From: an uncultured Eubacterium sp.
GTDB lineage: Bacteria; Bacillota; Clostridia; Lachnospirales; Lachnospiraceae
Direction: 5' to 3'
Assembly: GCA_934320655.1 (NCBI GenBank)
Contig: CAKRFN010000013.1
Span: 1 to 64,000, forward strand
Length of the DNA: 64,000 bases
In this document: one piece after another, positions 24,255 through 33,549 of the stretch
Layout: every line of letters starts with the position of its first letter
Numbering within the stretch: the stretch's first letter is position 1
Translations under genes and position numbers: made by a program
Notes under the pieces: generated by a model
Databases searched by the model: none
What the model saw: the letters and a program-made list of their open reading frames with translations, nothing else
What the model was told of the DNA's origin: nothing

Positions 24255-25430
24255 TTATTCGCTGCGAAGCGCATCGATCGGATTCAGACGCGCCGCACGT
24301 TTTGCAGGCATATAGCCAAACAGAATACCGATGCCCGCCGATACGCCAAACGCGATGCCGATCGCTTTCAAGGACGGCGCACAGCTCACGCCGACCACAT
24401 TGCCGAGCGTCGTCGTCGCAACTCCGCCGATCGCGATACCGATGCCTCCACCGATCGTGGAGAGCACTGCCGCCTCGATCACGAACTGCTTCATAATGTC
24501 CTTTTGCTTTGCGCCGAGTGATTTGCGGATACCGATCTCCCGCGTCCGCTCGCTCACCGACACGAGCATGATATTCATAATGCCGATACCGGCAACAAGC
24601 AGTGAAATGCCCGCAATTCCGATCAGAATCTTCTCCATCACGCCGATCATGTTGCTCATGATGTCGAGCAGGCTCGCCATGTTGGTCACCATGTAGCAGT
24701 CCTTATCCCGGTAAAATGCATACAGATAATCCTCAAGCTCCTGCTGTGCCGCAGTCGAATGATCCGGATCTGTCATTTTTAACGTATAGCCGGACGGATT
24801 GGCACTGCCCGCCGCCCTGCTCACGAGCGTGTACGGTGCATAGATCACATCATCCTGCGAATATTTGCTCGAATCGCCCTTTTCCTCGAGCAGTCCGATC
24901 ACCTCATAGCTGTCCGCGCCGATCTTGATCGTCTGTCCGACCGGATCTTCGCCGTCAAACAGCTCGTTGCACACATACGTGCCGATCACGCACACCTTGC
25001 TGCGCGAGAGCATATCCGCATAGGCGAGAAAACGCCCGTCCGTCAGCTTCAATGCCTGAATGTCCGCGTAGCTCTCACTCACACCCGTAACCGTCTCGTT
25101 TTTAATCGATGTGCTGCCTTTTCGCACCGATGCCGTCAGTGACGCGCTCGGCGAGAGCTTGTTGAACGCATCACTGTGCGTCTCCACAAACTCGTACATC
25201 TGCTCATCTGTCAGCTGCTTTGATCCTTTCCCCGTCAGATTGACCGTAATCGTATCCGCACCCAGATCTGAAAAAGAATCCATCGTATATCCGATCATTC
25301 CATCCATCAGCGAGATCATTGCGATGACCGCACCGACACCGATGATCATGCCAAGCATTGTGAGAAACGACCGCATTTTATTGCTGACGAGACTCGAAAA
25401 TGCCATAAAAAATGCCTGTGATGTCTTCAT
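24255..25430 (-). CDS. MacB/FtsX-type ABC transporter permease
   Basis: 391 aa. One N-terminal membrane helix, a large extracytoplasmic MacB core (about residues 45-270) and three C-terminal helices with the FtsX pattern (VSERTREIGIRKSLGAKQKDI). It couples ATP hydrolysis in the cytoplasm to conformational change outside. Its start overlaps the ATPase gene's stop by four bases (ATGA). With the ATPase and the adaptor it forms a YknXYZ/MacAB-like efflux system, likely for peptides or drugs. Confidence 0.93.
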   Translation of the reverse strand: MKTSQAFFMAFSSLVSNKMRSFLTMLGMIIGVGAVIAMISLMDGMIGYTMDSFSDLGADTITVNLTGKGSKQLTDEQMYEFVETHSDAFNKLSPSASLTASVRKGSTSIKNETVTGVSESYADIQALKLTDGRFLAYADMLSRSKVCVIGTYVCNELFDGEDPVGQTIKIGADSYEVIGLLEEKGDSSKYSQDDVIYAPYTLVSRAAGSANPSGYTLKMTDPDHSTAAQQELEDYLYAFYRDKDCYMVTNMASLLDIMSNMIGVMEKILIGIAGISLLVAGIGIMNIMLVSVSERTREIGIRKSLGAKQKDIMKQFVIEAAVLSTIGGGIGIAIGGVATTTLGNVVGVSCAPSLKAIGIAFGVSAGIGILFGYMPAKRAARLNPIDALRSE

Positions 25431-26167
25431 TTTGCGCTTATCTTCTCCTTATATTCGTGTGCGGTTCCATCAAATATCACTTTGCCATCATGAATCTGGA
25501 TCACACGCTTTGCCTCCACTGCGATCGAATTATCGTGCGTGATAATGACGATCGTATTTCCTTCTTCATTCAACTCTTTTAAAAAGTCCAGCACTTCCCT
25601 GCTCGTTCGCGAATCAAGCGCACCGGTCGGCTCATCCGCAAGGATCAGCGACGGATTGCCCGCCAGCGCACGCGCGATCGATACACGCTGCTGCTGACCA
25701 CCGGAGAGCTGATTGGGGTATTTTTTCCACACATCACCCAGACCGACCTTCGTCAGCGATACAATGGCGCGCTCATGGCGCTCCAGATCCCCGACGCCCG
25801 CATAGAGCAGCGGCAGCTCCACATTTTTTGCCAGATTCATTTTCGGCAGAAGATTATACTGCTGAAAAATAAAGCCGATCTGTTTGTTTCGGATCACCGC
25901 CAGCTCATTATCTGTCATAGAGCCTACATCGATGCCGTTGAGATAATATTTTCCATCGGTCGGCACATCCAGCGCACCGATGATATTCATAATCGTAGAC
26001 TTGCCGCTGCCGGACTTTCCGACGATCGCGACCATCTCGCCGCGGTCGATCGAAAATGAGATCCCGTCATTGGCGCGCACCTGTGTATCTCCCATCTGAT
26101 AGATCTTATAAATATCCTGCAATTCGATCAGATGCGGGTGCTGTTCATTTTGTCTGTCCTCTGCCAT
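25427..26167 (-). CDS. MacB-type ABC transporter ATPase
   Basis: 246 aa. Walker A GKSGSGKST, signature LSGGQQQRVSIARA, Walker B LILADEPTGALD and switch His IITHDNS are all intact, of the LolD/MacB class. The ATG at 26167 is chosen because it has AGGA upstream and lies 7 bp after the adaptor gene; a reading from 26191 would overlap that gene. It works with the overlapping permease. Confidence 0.94.
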   Translation of the reverse strand: MAEDRQNEQHPHLIELQDIYKIYQMGDTQVRANDGISFSIDRGEMVAIVGKSGSGKSTIMNIIGALDVPTDGKYYLNGIDVGSMTDNELAVIRNKQIGFIFQQYNLLPKMNLAKNVELPLLYAGVGDLERHERAIVSLTKVGLGDVWKKYPNQLSGGQQQRVSIARALAGNPSLILADEPTGALDSRTSREVLDFLKELNEEGNTIVIITHDNSIAVEAKRVIQIHDGKVIFDGTAHEYKEKISAK

Positions 26168-26174
26168 TGCTGTC

Positions 26175-27803
26175 CTATTCCTCGCTGTCATCTTCCTCGT
26201 AGTATTCCATGCCGCCGCCCATCACATACTGATTCATATCCGTAATCTCCGTACGCGGCACATATACTTCATCCGTCTCAGTCAGCCCGGATAAGATCTG
26301 CACCTCGGAATCGTTGCTGATACCGACTGTGACATCGACCGCATGAAATCCGTTCGGCACACCATCCGCAAGCTCTTCCTCGCTCGTCTGCTGCTCCGGC
26401 GCATTTTTCACATAAACAACATTTCCGCGCATCAGCGCATCGACCGGGATACACAACGCATTCTTCTGCTCCTCCAGCACGATCCTTGCAGATACATTCA
26501 TGCCGGGCAGTAACGATCCGACCTCATCCATCTCGACCGTGACCGGATACTCGGTCACACCGCCGTTCGTGATCGCCTCTAAGCTGATATTCGTAATGTG
26601 TCCGGTCATTTCTACCTCCGGCAGTGCATCCGCAGTAACCGTCACTTCCTGTCCGACCGCAATCTTTAACACATCCAGCTCATCCACCTTCATGCGGAAT
26701 TTTACCTTTGACAGATCATAGATCACCGCGAGCGGGTTCGCATAGGTCGCGTTGATATTATCTCCTGCCTTTGCGTTTTTCGTGATGACCGTACCGGAGA
26801 TCGGCGCCGTCACACGGTAATCATCCAGACTCTTTTTCGCGCTGGAAAGCTGGTTCTCGGCGCTCTCCACGCTGAGCTGTGAGCTTTTGACGCTGTCTCC
26901 GACCGTCGCATCCTCCAATACCAGATAGGTATCTCCCTTGTTCAGATATTTGCCTTCCTTGATCTTCAAAGAGTCGATCGTACCGCTGCCGTCAGCGATC
27001 AGCGTGCCCTCGGATTTGACTGAAAATGTACCCGCCGTGTTGCAATCGACACTGCCGATGCTCGCCGAACCGCTCATTCCGGCTGCGATTCCACCCGGAT
27101 TGATGACCTCGATCGTCACATAGCGGACGACCATATTTCCTGCCAGCGTTGTTGTCGTCGGATCAACATTTGTCACCGTACCGCGCAGACGCTCGCCCTC
27201 GTCCTCCACGTAGACATTCGCACGGTTGCCAAGCCAGCTGTTTTTCACATCCGATGCATTGAACGGCACTTCGAGCGACATTGTCGTGTTGTCATACACA
27301 TCTGCGACCTTGCTGCCTGCCGTGATCTTCTGACCGGCGGACACATACAATTTTTTTACATAGCCCTCCTGATCCGATATGAGGGAAAGATTGTCTTTCG
27401 TCTGCTGCTTACTGTCAACTGCATCGTTGTAGTTCTGCTTTGCCTGCTCGACGCCCAACTTTGCGGACTTGATCGAATCCTCTACATTTTCCGTGGAAAA
27501 CTGGTACAACACCTGTCCTTTTTCTACGATGTCACCCTCCTCAAACGCAGCCTCGATGATCTCTCCCTGCACCATCGGCGTAATCGAATACTGATCGTTC
27601 GGCTCGATCGTGCCCGTTCCAGTCAGTTCAACCTGCAGATCCTGCATGTCGGGTGTCTGTGTCTGATACATTCCCTCCATCATATCATTCGCTTTTTTCG
27701 CGATCACCCGCGGCACGACTACAACGCCCACGACTACCAGAATGACCAGAAAGATCAGTCCTTTTTTATGCCTTTTCAAAAACAATACAATTTTATCTTT
27801 CAT
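26175..27803 (-). CDS. HlyD/RND-type adaptor (YknX-like membrane fusion protein)
   Basis: 542 aa with one N-terminal membrane anchor (residues ~15-35), lipoyl/barrel-sandwich halves on both sides of short coiled-coil segments (VEQAKQNYNDAVDSKQQTKD and a later AENQLSSAKKSLDD), and beta-barrel domains. Two lipoyl-like passes (SDQEGYVKKLYVSAGQKI and APISGTVITKNAKAGDNI) make it longer than simple adaptors. It bridges the MacB-type ABC pair to the wall. It lies 17 bp after the SLH gene, which suggests that the SLH protein belongs to the same unit. Confidence 0.9.
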   Translation of the reverse strand: MKDKIVLFLKRHKKGLIFLVILVVVGVVVVPRVIAKKANDMMEGMYQTQTPDMQDLQVELTGTGTIEPNDQYSITPMVQGEIIEAAFEEGDIVEKGQVLYQFSTENVEDSIKSAKLGVEQAKQNYNDAVDSKQQTKDNLSLISDQEGYVKKLYVSAGQKITAGSKVADVYDNTTMSLEVPFNASDVKNSWLGNRANVYVEDEGERLRGTVTNVDPTTTTLAGNMVVRYVTIEVINPGGIAAGMSGSASIGSVDCNTAGTFSVKSEGTLIADGSGTIDSLKIKEGKYLNKGDTYLVLEDATVGDSVKSSQLSVESAENQLSSAKKSLDDYRVTAPISGTVITKNAKAGDNINATYANPLAVIYDLSKVKFRMKVDELDVLKIAVGQEVTVTADALPEVEMTGHITNISLEAITNGGVTEYPVTVEMDEVGSLLPGMNVSARIVLEEQKNALCIPVDALMRGNVVYVKNAPEQQTSEEELADGVPNGFHAVDVTVGISNDSEVQILSGLTETDEVYVPRTEITDMNQYVMGGGMEYYEEDDSEE

Positions 27804-27820
27804 TTTCTTCTTCCTACTTT

Positions 27821-29755
27821 TTATTTTGCCTTTGCCACGATCACACGTACCCTGCCGCCTGTCGTTCCGTCATAGTATGCCGTCAGTTCATAGTTCGACA
27901 GACTCATCACCTTGGACAGCTCGGTCGCATAATAAGATGTTCCCTTTTTCAGATAGACACCGACATCGTCTGCCATCACATATGCATTTCTTCCGTTAGA
28001 TACTTCTGTCTGCGTAATGGAAGTCACAGTAATGCTGCCAAGTGTCTTGATACCAGTCACTGAGCCGTCTGACGCAAACGCAAACTGCGCCGGTCCTACA
28101 TAGCCCTGCATCGCAAAGATCTGTCCGTTGCTCGTCGCATAACCGCTCTCATCGCCGATCTGATAGCTGTAAGTACCCATAAAGGTCATGGTCGCCGGGC
28201 TGGACACCTCGCTTGCGCCGGTCAGAATACCGTATTTATAATTATCTCCGGTCACACCGCGCACAATCAGATCCGTGATCTCTTTATTTGCATTCACATG
28301 ATAATAGAGAATGTTGGTTGCATTGATCGTCAGTCCTGCCAGACGCTTGCGGTCGATCCGGCTGTAATTGCCGCCGTTGTCATACTCGAGCACACGGATG
28401 CTCTCCGAAAGCTGATAGCTTGAAAACCGGCTCGCATCGGAGCTCACAATACCGTTGAGCCTGTCGATCGTCACCTTATTTACAACCGGCTTGCCGTTGT
28501 CAAATGCGACCTCGACCGGTGTGCGCTCAGAGAACTTCGTCAGATCCTCGACCTCGTACTCATGCGTCTCGCCAAGTGTATCTAACATCGTAATATATTT
28601 TTTCACCGTTGTATCGTTTTTATCATCGCTGACTTTTTCGTCCTTTGACAAAACGATACCGCCGATAAACGAATTGAGCGTCGCAGCGTTGCCGATGCCG
28701 ACCACCTTGCCCTCCTTGCCGAGCAGCAGCGTGATATAATCACCGATGGCATAGCTGCCCATCGCAGACACATCATATGCAATCTGCTGGTCTGCCAGCG
28801 TGTAGCTCATGCCCGCGACTGTAACCGCATTCGGTGTGTAGCGATCCGGCGACACGCCATTGAGCCGTCCGGTCACACGATCCTGATAGACAAAAATGCT
28901 GTTCAGTTTTTTCGAATAATAAAGTACGTCATAAATATGTATATTGTCCGTGGAGCTCTTTGATCCATCAATATAGATCGTAGCATTGTCGGCCTTAAAC
29001 GGAATCTGCTTCTGCCAGTCTGCCTGTGCGATCACAGGTCCGTCAAGTTCATCGTAGACAAGCGGCAAATACGCGATATCCCCGTTTGCATCCAGTGTAT
29101 AATCTAACGAACGCGCATAGATCGTACCGCTCTTATCGGGTGTCACCTGCATATTGTAGAGCAGGCAGCTCATCTCCTTATAGGTCATCGCCGCAGATGC
29201 CTTTTTGCTGATATTGGTGTCCAGCTTCTGCGCCTTGTAAAAGGACATCTTCGCGCTGCTGAGACTGCCCTGAAAATCACTGTCCTCATAGCCGAGCACC
29301 GCCAGCACCGCAGCTACGGATTCCTGCAGGGTCACCGCCTGCTTCGGACGGAATTTTCCACTCAGGTTGCCTTTCATCCAGCCGTTTTCCACTGCGATGC
29401 GGATATATGGTGCATAAGCGCTCGTCCGCTTCACATCGGAATACATCGATGTCTTGACGGTCGTTCCGACCTTATTTTTATACGGAGAAAGCTGTACGAG
29501 CATCTTCGCAAACTCCTGTCTGCTGACCTTCTTATTCAACCCTGTCGTTATCTGACTCTGCTTTAACACGCCCTGTGCGACAAGCACGCGGCGCGCCAGC
29601 GACACCTCATAGGTCGGGTTTGTTTTCTCCGCACTCGTTGCGGCAGCGGCTGATGCCGTGCCTGTCATATCCGCCGCAGCAGCCGGAGCCACCGCGGTAA
29701 AGGTCAGCACCGCGCTGAGCAGCACAAGTGCGATTCGATCATATTTATTCTTCAT
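27821..29755 (-). CDS. SLH-domain cell-surface protein
   Basis: About 644 aa, secreted. A signal peptide (basic start, hydrophobic run, ending near APAAAAD) is followed by S-layer-homology-type repeats at about residues 50-190 (FAKMLVQLSP; YSDVKRTSAYAPYIRIAVENG; FRPKQAVTLQESVAAVLAVL). These normally anchor a protein to wall polymers. The remaining ~450 residues are beta-rich with no recognised catalytic motif. ATG 29755 is preferred to GTG 29764 for its GAGGTGG spacing. It is the first gene of the efflux operon, so it may be a wall-spanning partner of the transporter. Confidence 0.85.
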   Translation of the reverse strand: MKNKYDRIALVLLSAVLTFTAVAPAAAADMTGTASAAAATSAEKTNPTYEVSLARRVLVAQGVLKQSQITTGLNKKVSRQEFAKMLVQLSPYKNKVGTTVKTSMYSDVKRTSAYAPYIRIAVENGWMKGNLSGKFRPKQAVTLQESVAAVLAVLGYEDSDFQGSLSSAKMSFYKAQKLDTNISKKASAAMTYKEMSCLLYNMQVTPDKSGTIYARSLDYTLDANGDIAYLPLVYDELDGPVIAQADWQKQIPFKADNATIYIDGSKSSTDNIHIYDVLYYSKKLNSIFVYQDRVTGRLNGVSPDRYTPNAVTVAGMSYTLADQQIAYDVSAMGSYAIGDYITLLLGKEGKVVGIGNAATLNSFIGGIVLSKDEKVSDDKNDTTVKKYITMLDTLGETHEYEVEDLTKFSERTPVEVAFDNGKPVVNKVTIDRLNGIVSSDASRFSSYQLSESIRVLEYDNGGNYSRIDRKRLAGLTINATNILYYHVNANKEITDLIVRGVTGDNYKYGILTGASEVSSPATMTFMGTYSYQIGDESGYATSNGQIFAMQGYVGPAQFAFASDGSVTGIKTLGSITVTSITQTEVSNGRNAYVMADDVGVYLKKGTSYYATELSKVMSLSNYELTAYYDGTTGGRVRVIVAKAK

Positions 29756-29820
29756 CCGTTCCACCTCTATTTTTCTGATCGGATAACTGTCTTTGCAGCT
29801 ATCACATCTAAATATAACGA

Positions 29821-29856
29821 AAGATCGGACAGAAGGTCTTCCTCCTGCCCGATTGG
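29821..29856 (-). terminator. Terminator of beta-propeller gene
   Basis: A 13-bp stem with two G-U pairs (29823-29835 with 29840-29852, 4-nt loop) followed on the minus strand by a short T-run. It separates the sigma factor/beta-propeller unit from the SLH operon. Confidence 0.75.
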
Positions 29857-29980
29857 TATTATAGCATGTGATACATGCTCTGTGTGCTTTTTTATGAAAA
29901 TTTAAGGATTTCTGTGATTATTCGATATATTTGTGTTCATATTCTATATGATTGTGTCCTTTTTCACGAGGCATCCGCCG

Positions 29981-32254
29981 TCAATGCAGCTCATACGAAC
30001 CGATCCGTGCGAATTTATCCGACATATCATAGGCGATGATCTGATCCGAACATACCAGATACAGGGTGTCACCAATATAGACATTGCGGTAATCATCCGA
30101 GCTGCGGCTGTAATCATCGCCCTCCCAGACGCGCTCTGTGCGCTGCTCCTGCAGTCTGCCATCTGTCACGCTGTAGATCCGCTCGGAAATATCATTGTAC
30201 GCTCTCTCGTCATCAGTCAGAAATGCAATCACATTTTTCGCGCTGTCTGCCAGCAGTGCCTTGTAATTATACGCTGCCGGAGCTGCATAGGCATCCTTCA
30301 ATACGACTTTATCGCTCTCTGTAACCTTCGTCGGATCGGAAATGTCATAAAGTGACAGCTTCATACCGATAAATTCGCTGTCCTCCCCGATACGCTCCTC
30401 GCCGACACCGATCAGATGCGTATCATCCCAGAACTGTAAATAATCTGAAAATCCCGGTATCTCCAGCTCACCGATCAGCGTCGGGTTCGTCGGATCACTG
30501 AAATCGACCGTAAAGAGCGGGTCCATGTTCCGGTAGGTGACAAAATATCCAATGTCATCGACAAAGCGTGCCGCGTAGACTGTCTCGCCATCGGCAATGT
30601 GGTCGATCCTTCCCTTGATCTTGAGCTTTTTATCCAGCACAAACAACTGGTTCGTCTCATAATCTGTCGTCAGCACATACAGATCACCGGCGGCACTCTC
30701 ATGGATCGCAAACGTATCATAAATTTCCCCTACGACTGACTCTGCGCAGTCGGCGATGATCTGTCCATCCCTGATCCTGAATTTGGTCAGCGCCGTTGTT
30801 GTATTTTCGACCGCCTCCGAATAGTCCGACCGGTATAAAATGACGCTGTCCTGCGTCACATACATGGTCGAATATCCGCTAAAGATCAATTTCCGGTCAC
30901 AGACCGTCTCCGGCTCATAGACATCAAACGAAGCGATCACGATACCGCCCTGACACTGCCGCTCCGGCAGATAAATACAGTCGGACGGGATCGTCTCTCC
31001 CTGCACTTTGGGGAGTACCGTCTGAACCTCCTTTTCACCCGGATACATACGTGTCTGCCGCGAACTCAGTCCTCCCTCCGTGAGCGCTGCATCATCCGGC
31101 TGTCCCATCAGCTTCGCGTATAACTGATAAGTGTCCACATAATAATTGGTAAACAGATAGACACGGTCTCCGATCTTCCGCGACGTATTGTATGTGCCGT
31201 CCTGCTCAAACGTGCCTGTGAGCTGTGCGCCCGCCGGACTGCTGATATCATAGGTCAGCACCTCTGTGTGCATGCGCTGATTGGAGATAAAAGCAACATC
31301 ACCCGTCACGTAGGACGTATCCTCTCCGATCTGCTCGGTATCCTCCTTCTGCACGATGAGTATCAGACGGTCTCCGGACACGTACATCTCACGGATCGTA
31401 TCCAGATTGCCCTCGAATTTCGGTGTGATGCTGCCGAGCTGTCTCACATGTCCGTCAGCCGTATCGACGATGCGCACCTCCCGTTCAGAGGCGATGTAAA
31501 TATAATGTCCGTCAATTTTTACAATATCGCTCTCATCCACGCCTTCCACCTGTAGATTGGTCGTGGAAAAATCTTCGCCTGCGTACACATCTGCCGTATC
31601 AGCGGCGCCCGCACTATCCTGCACTGCAAATTGCTTTTGTGTATCACGGGACGCACTGACGCTGTCATCCACCGCTGCGCCTTCGGTCAGCTCCCAGCCC
31701 ATCATCGTACCGTTTGCATAGTCATTCTGAGACACTCCGAACATGCGTCCGACTTCTTCATAACCGCTCGCCTGATGATAATCACCCAGCTCTGTGACAG
31801 ATATAAGGTTTTCCTCCTCGTCCTGAGACTCGCTGCCATCCAAGGTGCCTGCACTATCATCCGCGCCGGACGGTTCCTCACCTTTTGTCGTCAGCTGGCT
31901 GCTGTGGTCGGACACCGTCACGCCATCTGCATGATTGCCCACGGACAGTGTCTGGCGTCCTGCCAGCGCAAATGTACCGAGTGATACCGCGAGTACAACG
32001 GCTGCCGCTGCCACACGGCTGCCATATCCATGCCAGTGAAAGACCGGCATTCGCAGTGTCCTGCTTGTACCCTTATCCCCGTTTCTATTTTCGCTCTTAC
32101 TTCCATTTTTGTTTTCGTTTTGATTTCCGCTGTGATGCGGCGTTTTCTGCTGTTCGCAGATGCGTTTTTCCATCTGCTCCGGCAAAAGCTCCGGCGGAAT
32201 CTCCACCTGCTGTGCTTCCCGCCACATGCGCTCCAATATTCGATTCTCTTCCAT
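29981..32254 (-). CDS. Membrane-anchored beta-propeller protein, possible anti-sigma partner
   Basis: 757 aa: a cytoplasmic N-terminus of about 85 residues, one membrane helix (RVAAAAVVLAVSLGTFALAG), a Ser/Asp/Glu-rich linker, then a secreted beta-propeller domain (Pfam Beta_propel type; repeats such as DIVKIDGHYIYIASEREVRI and NVYIGDTLYLVCSD). It follows the ECF sigma factor gene by 13 bp. The N-terminal tail has the position and size of an anti-sigma domain but lacks the Zn-binding H-x3-C-x2-C motif. An outside sensor that holds the sigma factor is inferred from this arrangement only. Confidence 0.8.
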   Translation of the reverse strand: MEENRILERMWREAQQVEIPPELLPEQMEKRICEQQKTPHHSGNQNENKNGSKSENRNGDKGTSRTLRMPVFHWHGYGSRVAAAAVVLAVSLGTFALAGRQTLSVGNHADGVTVSDHSSQLTTKGEEPSGADDSAGTLDGSESQDEEENLISVTELGDYHQASGYEEVGRMFGVSQNDYANGTMMGWELTEGAAVDDSVSASRDTQKQFAVQDSAGAADTADVYAGEDFSTTNLQVEGVDESDIVKIDGHYIYIASEREVRIVDTADGHVRQLGSITPKFEGNLDTIREMYVSGDRLILIVQKEDTEQIGEDTSYVTGDVAFISNQRMHTEVLTYDISSPAGAQLTGTFEQDGTYNTSRKIGDRVYLFTNYYVDTYQLYAKLMGQPDDAALTEGGLSSRQTRMYPGEKEVQTVLPKVQGETIPSDCIYLPERQCQGGIVIASFDVYEPETVCDRKLIFSGYSTMYVTQDSVILYRSDYSEAVENTTTALTKFRIRDGQIIADCAESVVGEIYDTFAIHESAAGDLYVLTTDYETNQLFVLDKKLKIKGRIDHIADGETVYAARFVDDIGYFVTYRNMDPLFTVDFSDPTNPTLIGELEIPGFSDYLQFWDDTHLIGVGEERIGEDSEFIGMKLSLYDISDPTKVTESDKVVLKDAYAAPAAYNYKALLADSAKNVIAFLTDDERAYNDISERIYSVTDGRLQEQRTERVWEGDDYSRSSDDYRNVYIGDTLYLVCSDQIIAYDMSDKFARIGSYELH

Positions 32255-32267
32255 ATGCGGACCCTCC

Positions 32268-32786
32268 TTACACGCTTTCCAACGCTTCGCCCATGCGTTT
32301 CAGTGCCCGGTGCTCTCTGGAACGCACAGTGTTTTCATTCATATGTAACGTCTCTGCCAGTTCCCGCGTCCGGTAACCCGCAAACAGATGAAGTCCTATG
32401 ATCAGTCGATCCGTGTCATCAAGCTTCTGGAATTCTTCACGCACCTGCAAATGCTCGGCGCTCGGCATGTGATCCGGCGCAGTCAGTGTATCCGCAACCA
32501 CATCGGTCAGCTCCAGCGGGCGGCGCACATACTCGCGCAGCTTTGCCTTGCACTTGTTCGCCAGTATGGAAAATATCCACTGCTTAAACGAACCGTCCTC
32601 GCGCAAAGACCCGATCGATGCCCATGCATCCATCACCGCATCACTGACCGCATCCTTTGCATCCTCTGCATGGTGCAGCAGATAATATGCAAACCGGTAC
32701 ATCTCCTGATACACATCCCTGTACAATTCTGTGAATGCCGCCGCGTCTCCTGCCTTTGCCGCGCGCACCATTTTCTCTCGTTCCAT
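32268..32786 (-). CDS. ECF-type sigma factor
   Basis: 172 aa, sigma-70 family group 4. Region 2 is visible in ELYRDVYQEMYRFAYYLL...AVMDAWASI and region 4 in LIIGLHLFAGYRTRELAETL followed by MNENTVRSREHRALKRM. The ATG at 32786 is chosen because GGAGG lies 6 bp upstream; two earlier in-frame starts have poor spacing. The downstream gene is the membrane beta-propeller protein, probably its regulator. The target promoters are unknown. Confidence 0.92.
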   Translation of the reverse strand: MEREKMVRAAKAGDAAAFTELYRDVYQEMYRFAYYLLHHAEDAKDAVSDAVMDAWASIGSLREDGSFKQWIFSILANKCKAKLREYVRRPLELTDVVADTLTAPDHMPSAEHLQVREEFQKLDDTDRLIIGLHLFAGYRTRELAETLHMNENTVRSREHRALKRMGEALESV

Positions 32787-32868
32787 AGCCATCCTCCGGA
32801 TTCCGTTCATCTGTCTTACATAACATAAGTGTGAAAAAGGATCTGTTTTGTTGCAGGAAATTTACTTT

Positions 32869-33531
32869 TTATAAAATTTTTTCCAGATATGCTTTTACCT
32901 CGGTCAGATCAGGAAGCACGACTGTCGCCAGCGCGCGGATCTCCTCTGTCGGCTGTTTGAGGTCGGGTACCATAACCGCCGTGATTCCGGCTGCCGCCAG
33001 CGCATGCACGCCGTTGAAGGAATCCTCGATGCCGACCGCATGCTCCGGTGCCACGCCGAGCACCTCACATGCCTTTAAAAAAATATCCGGCTCCGGCTTG
33101 CTCCGCGCGACCATATCCCCGCAGATCACCGCATCAAAATAATCGATCAGCCCGCCGTCGCGCAGCTCCTGTGTGACGACCTCCCTGCGCGTAGACGATG
33201 CGAGTGCCACTTTCAGATTATGCATATGCAAAAACTGTAGCAGTTCCTCTATGCCTTTCTTTTTCGGGAGTCTGCCCTCTCCATAGCGCTCGTGAAACAG
33301 TGCGGACATCTCTTCCTTATATTCATCATAGGGAAAATCTGCCCCGTAATGCTCCAGCATGATCTCCTTTGTCTTTTCGCGCGTCGTGCCGAGCGCCTCG
33401 TAGCACGGTGCCTCAATATCCGCAAAGCCGTATTTTTCGGCAATGTCCTTCCAGCACTCGATGACCTTGATCTCCGAATCAAAGATCACGCCATCCATAT
33501 CAAACAGTACTGCCTGTATTTGTGTGTTCAT
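32869..33531 (-). CDS. HAD phosphatase, beta-phosphoglucomutase-like
   Basis: 220 aa. HAD motif I FDMDGVIFDSE with the nucleophile Asp, motif II ALASSTRR and motifs III/IV KPEPDIFLKA...VGIEDSFNGVHA fit the HAD-IA group with a helical cap, close to beta-phosphoglucomutase and sugar-phosphate phosphatases. It lies 18 bp after the GH26 gene in the YjjG-GH26-HAD unit. The substrate is not determinable. Confidence 0.9.
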   Translation of the reverse strand: MNTQIQAVLFDMDGVIFDSEIKVIECWKDIAEKYGFADIEAPCYEALGTTREKTKEIMLEHYGADFPYDEYKEEMSALFHERYGEGRLPKKKGIEELLQFLHMHNLKVALASSTRREVVTQELRDGGLIDYFDAVICGDMVARSKPEPDIFLKACEVLGVAPEHAVGIEDSFNGVHALAAAGITAVMVPDLKQPTEEIRALATVVLPDLTEVKAYLEKIL

Positions 33532-33549
33532 AAAATATTCCTCTTTCTC

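Noticed and set aside
29771..29815. GTGATAG after the beta-propeller terminator as another palindrome copy
   Set aside because: Only seven bases match, with no second arm, so it is not counted with copies A-D.
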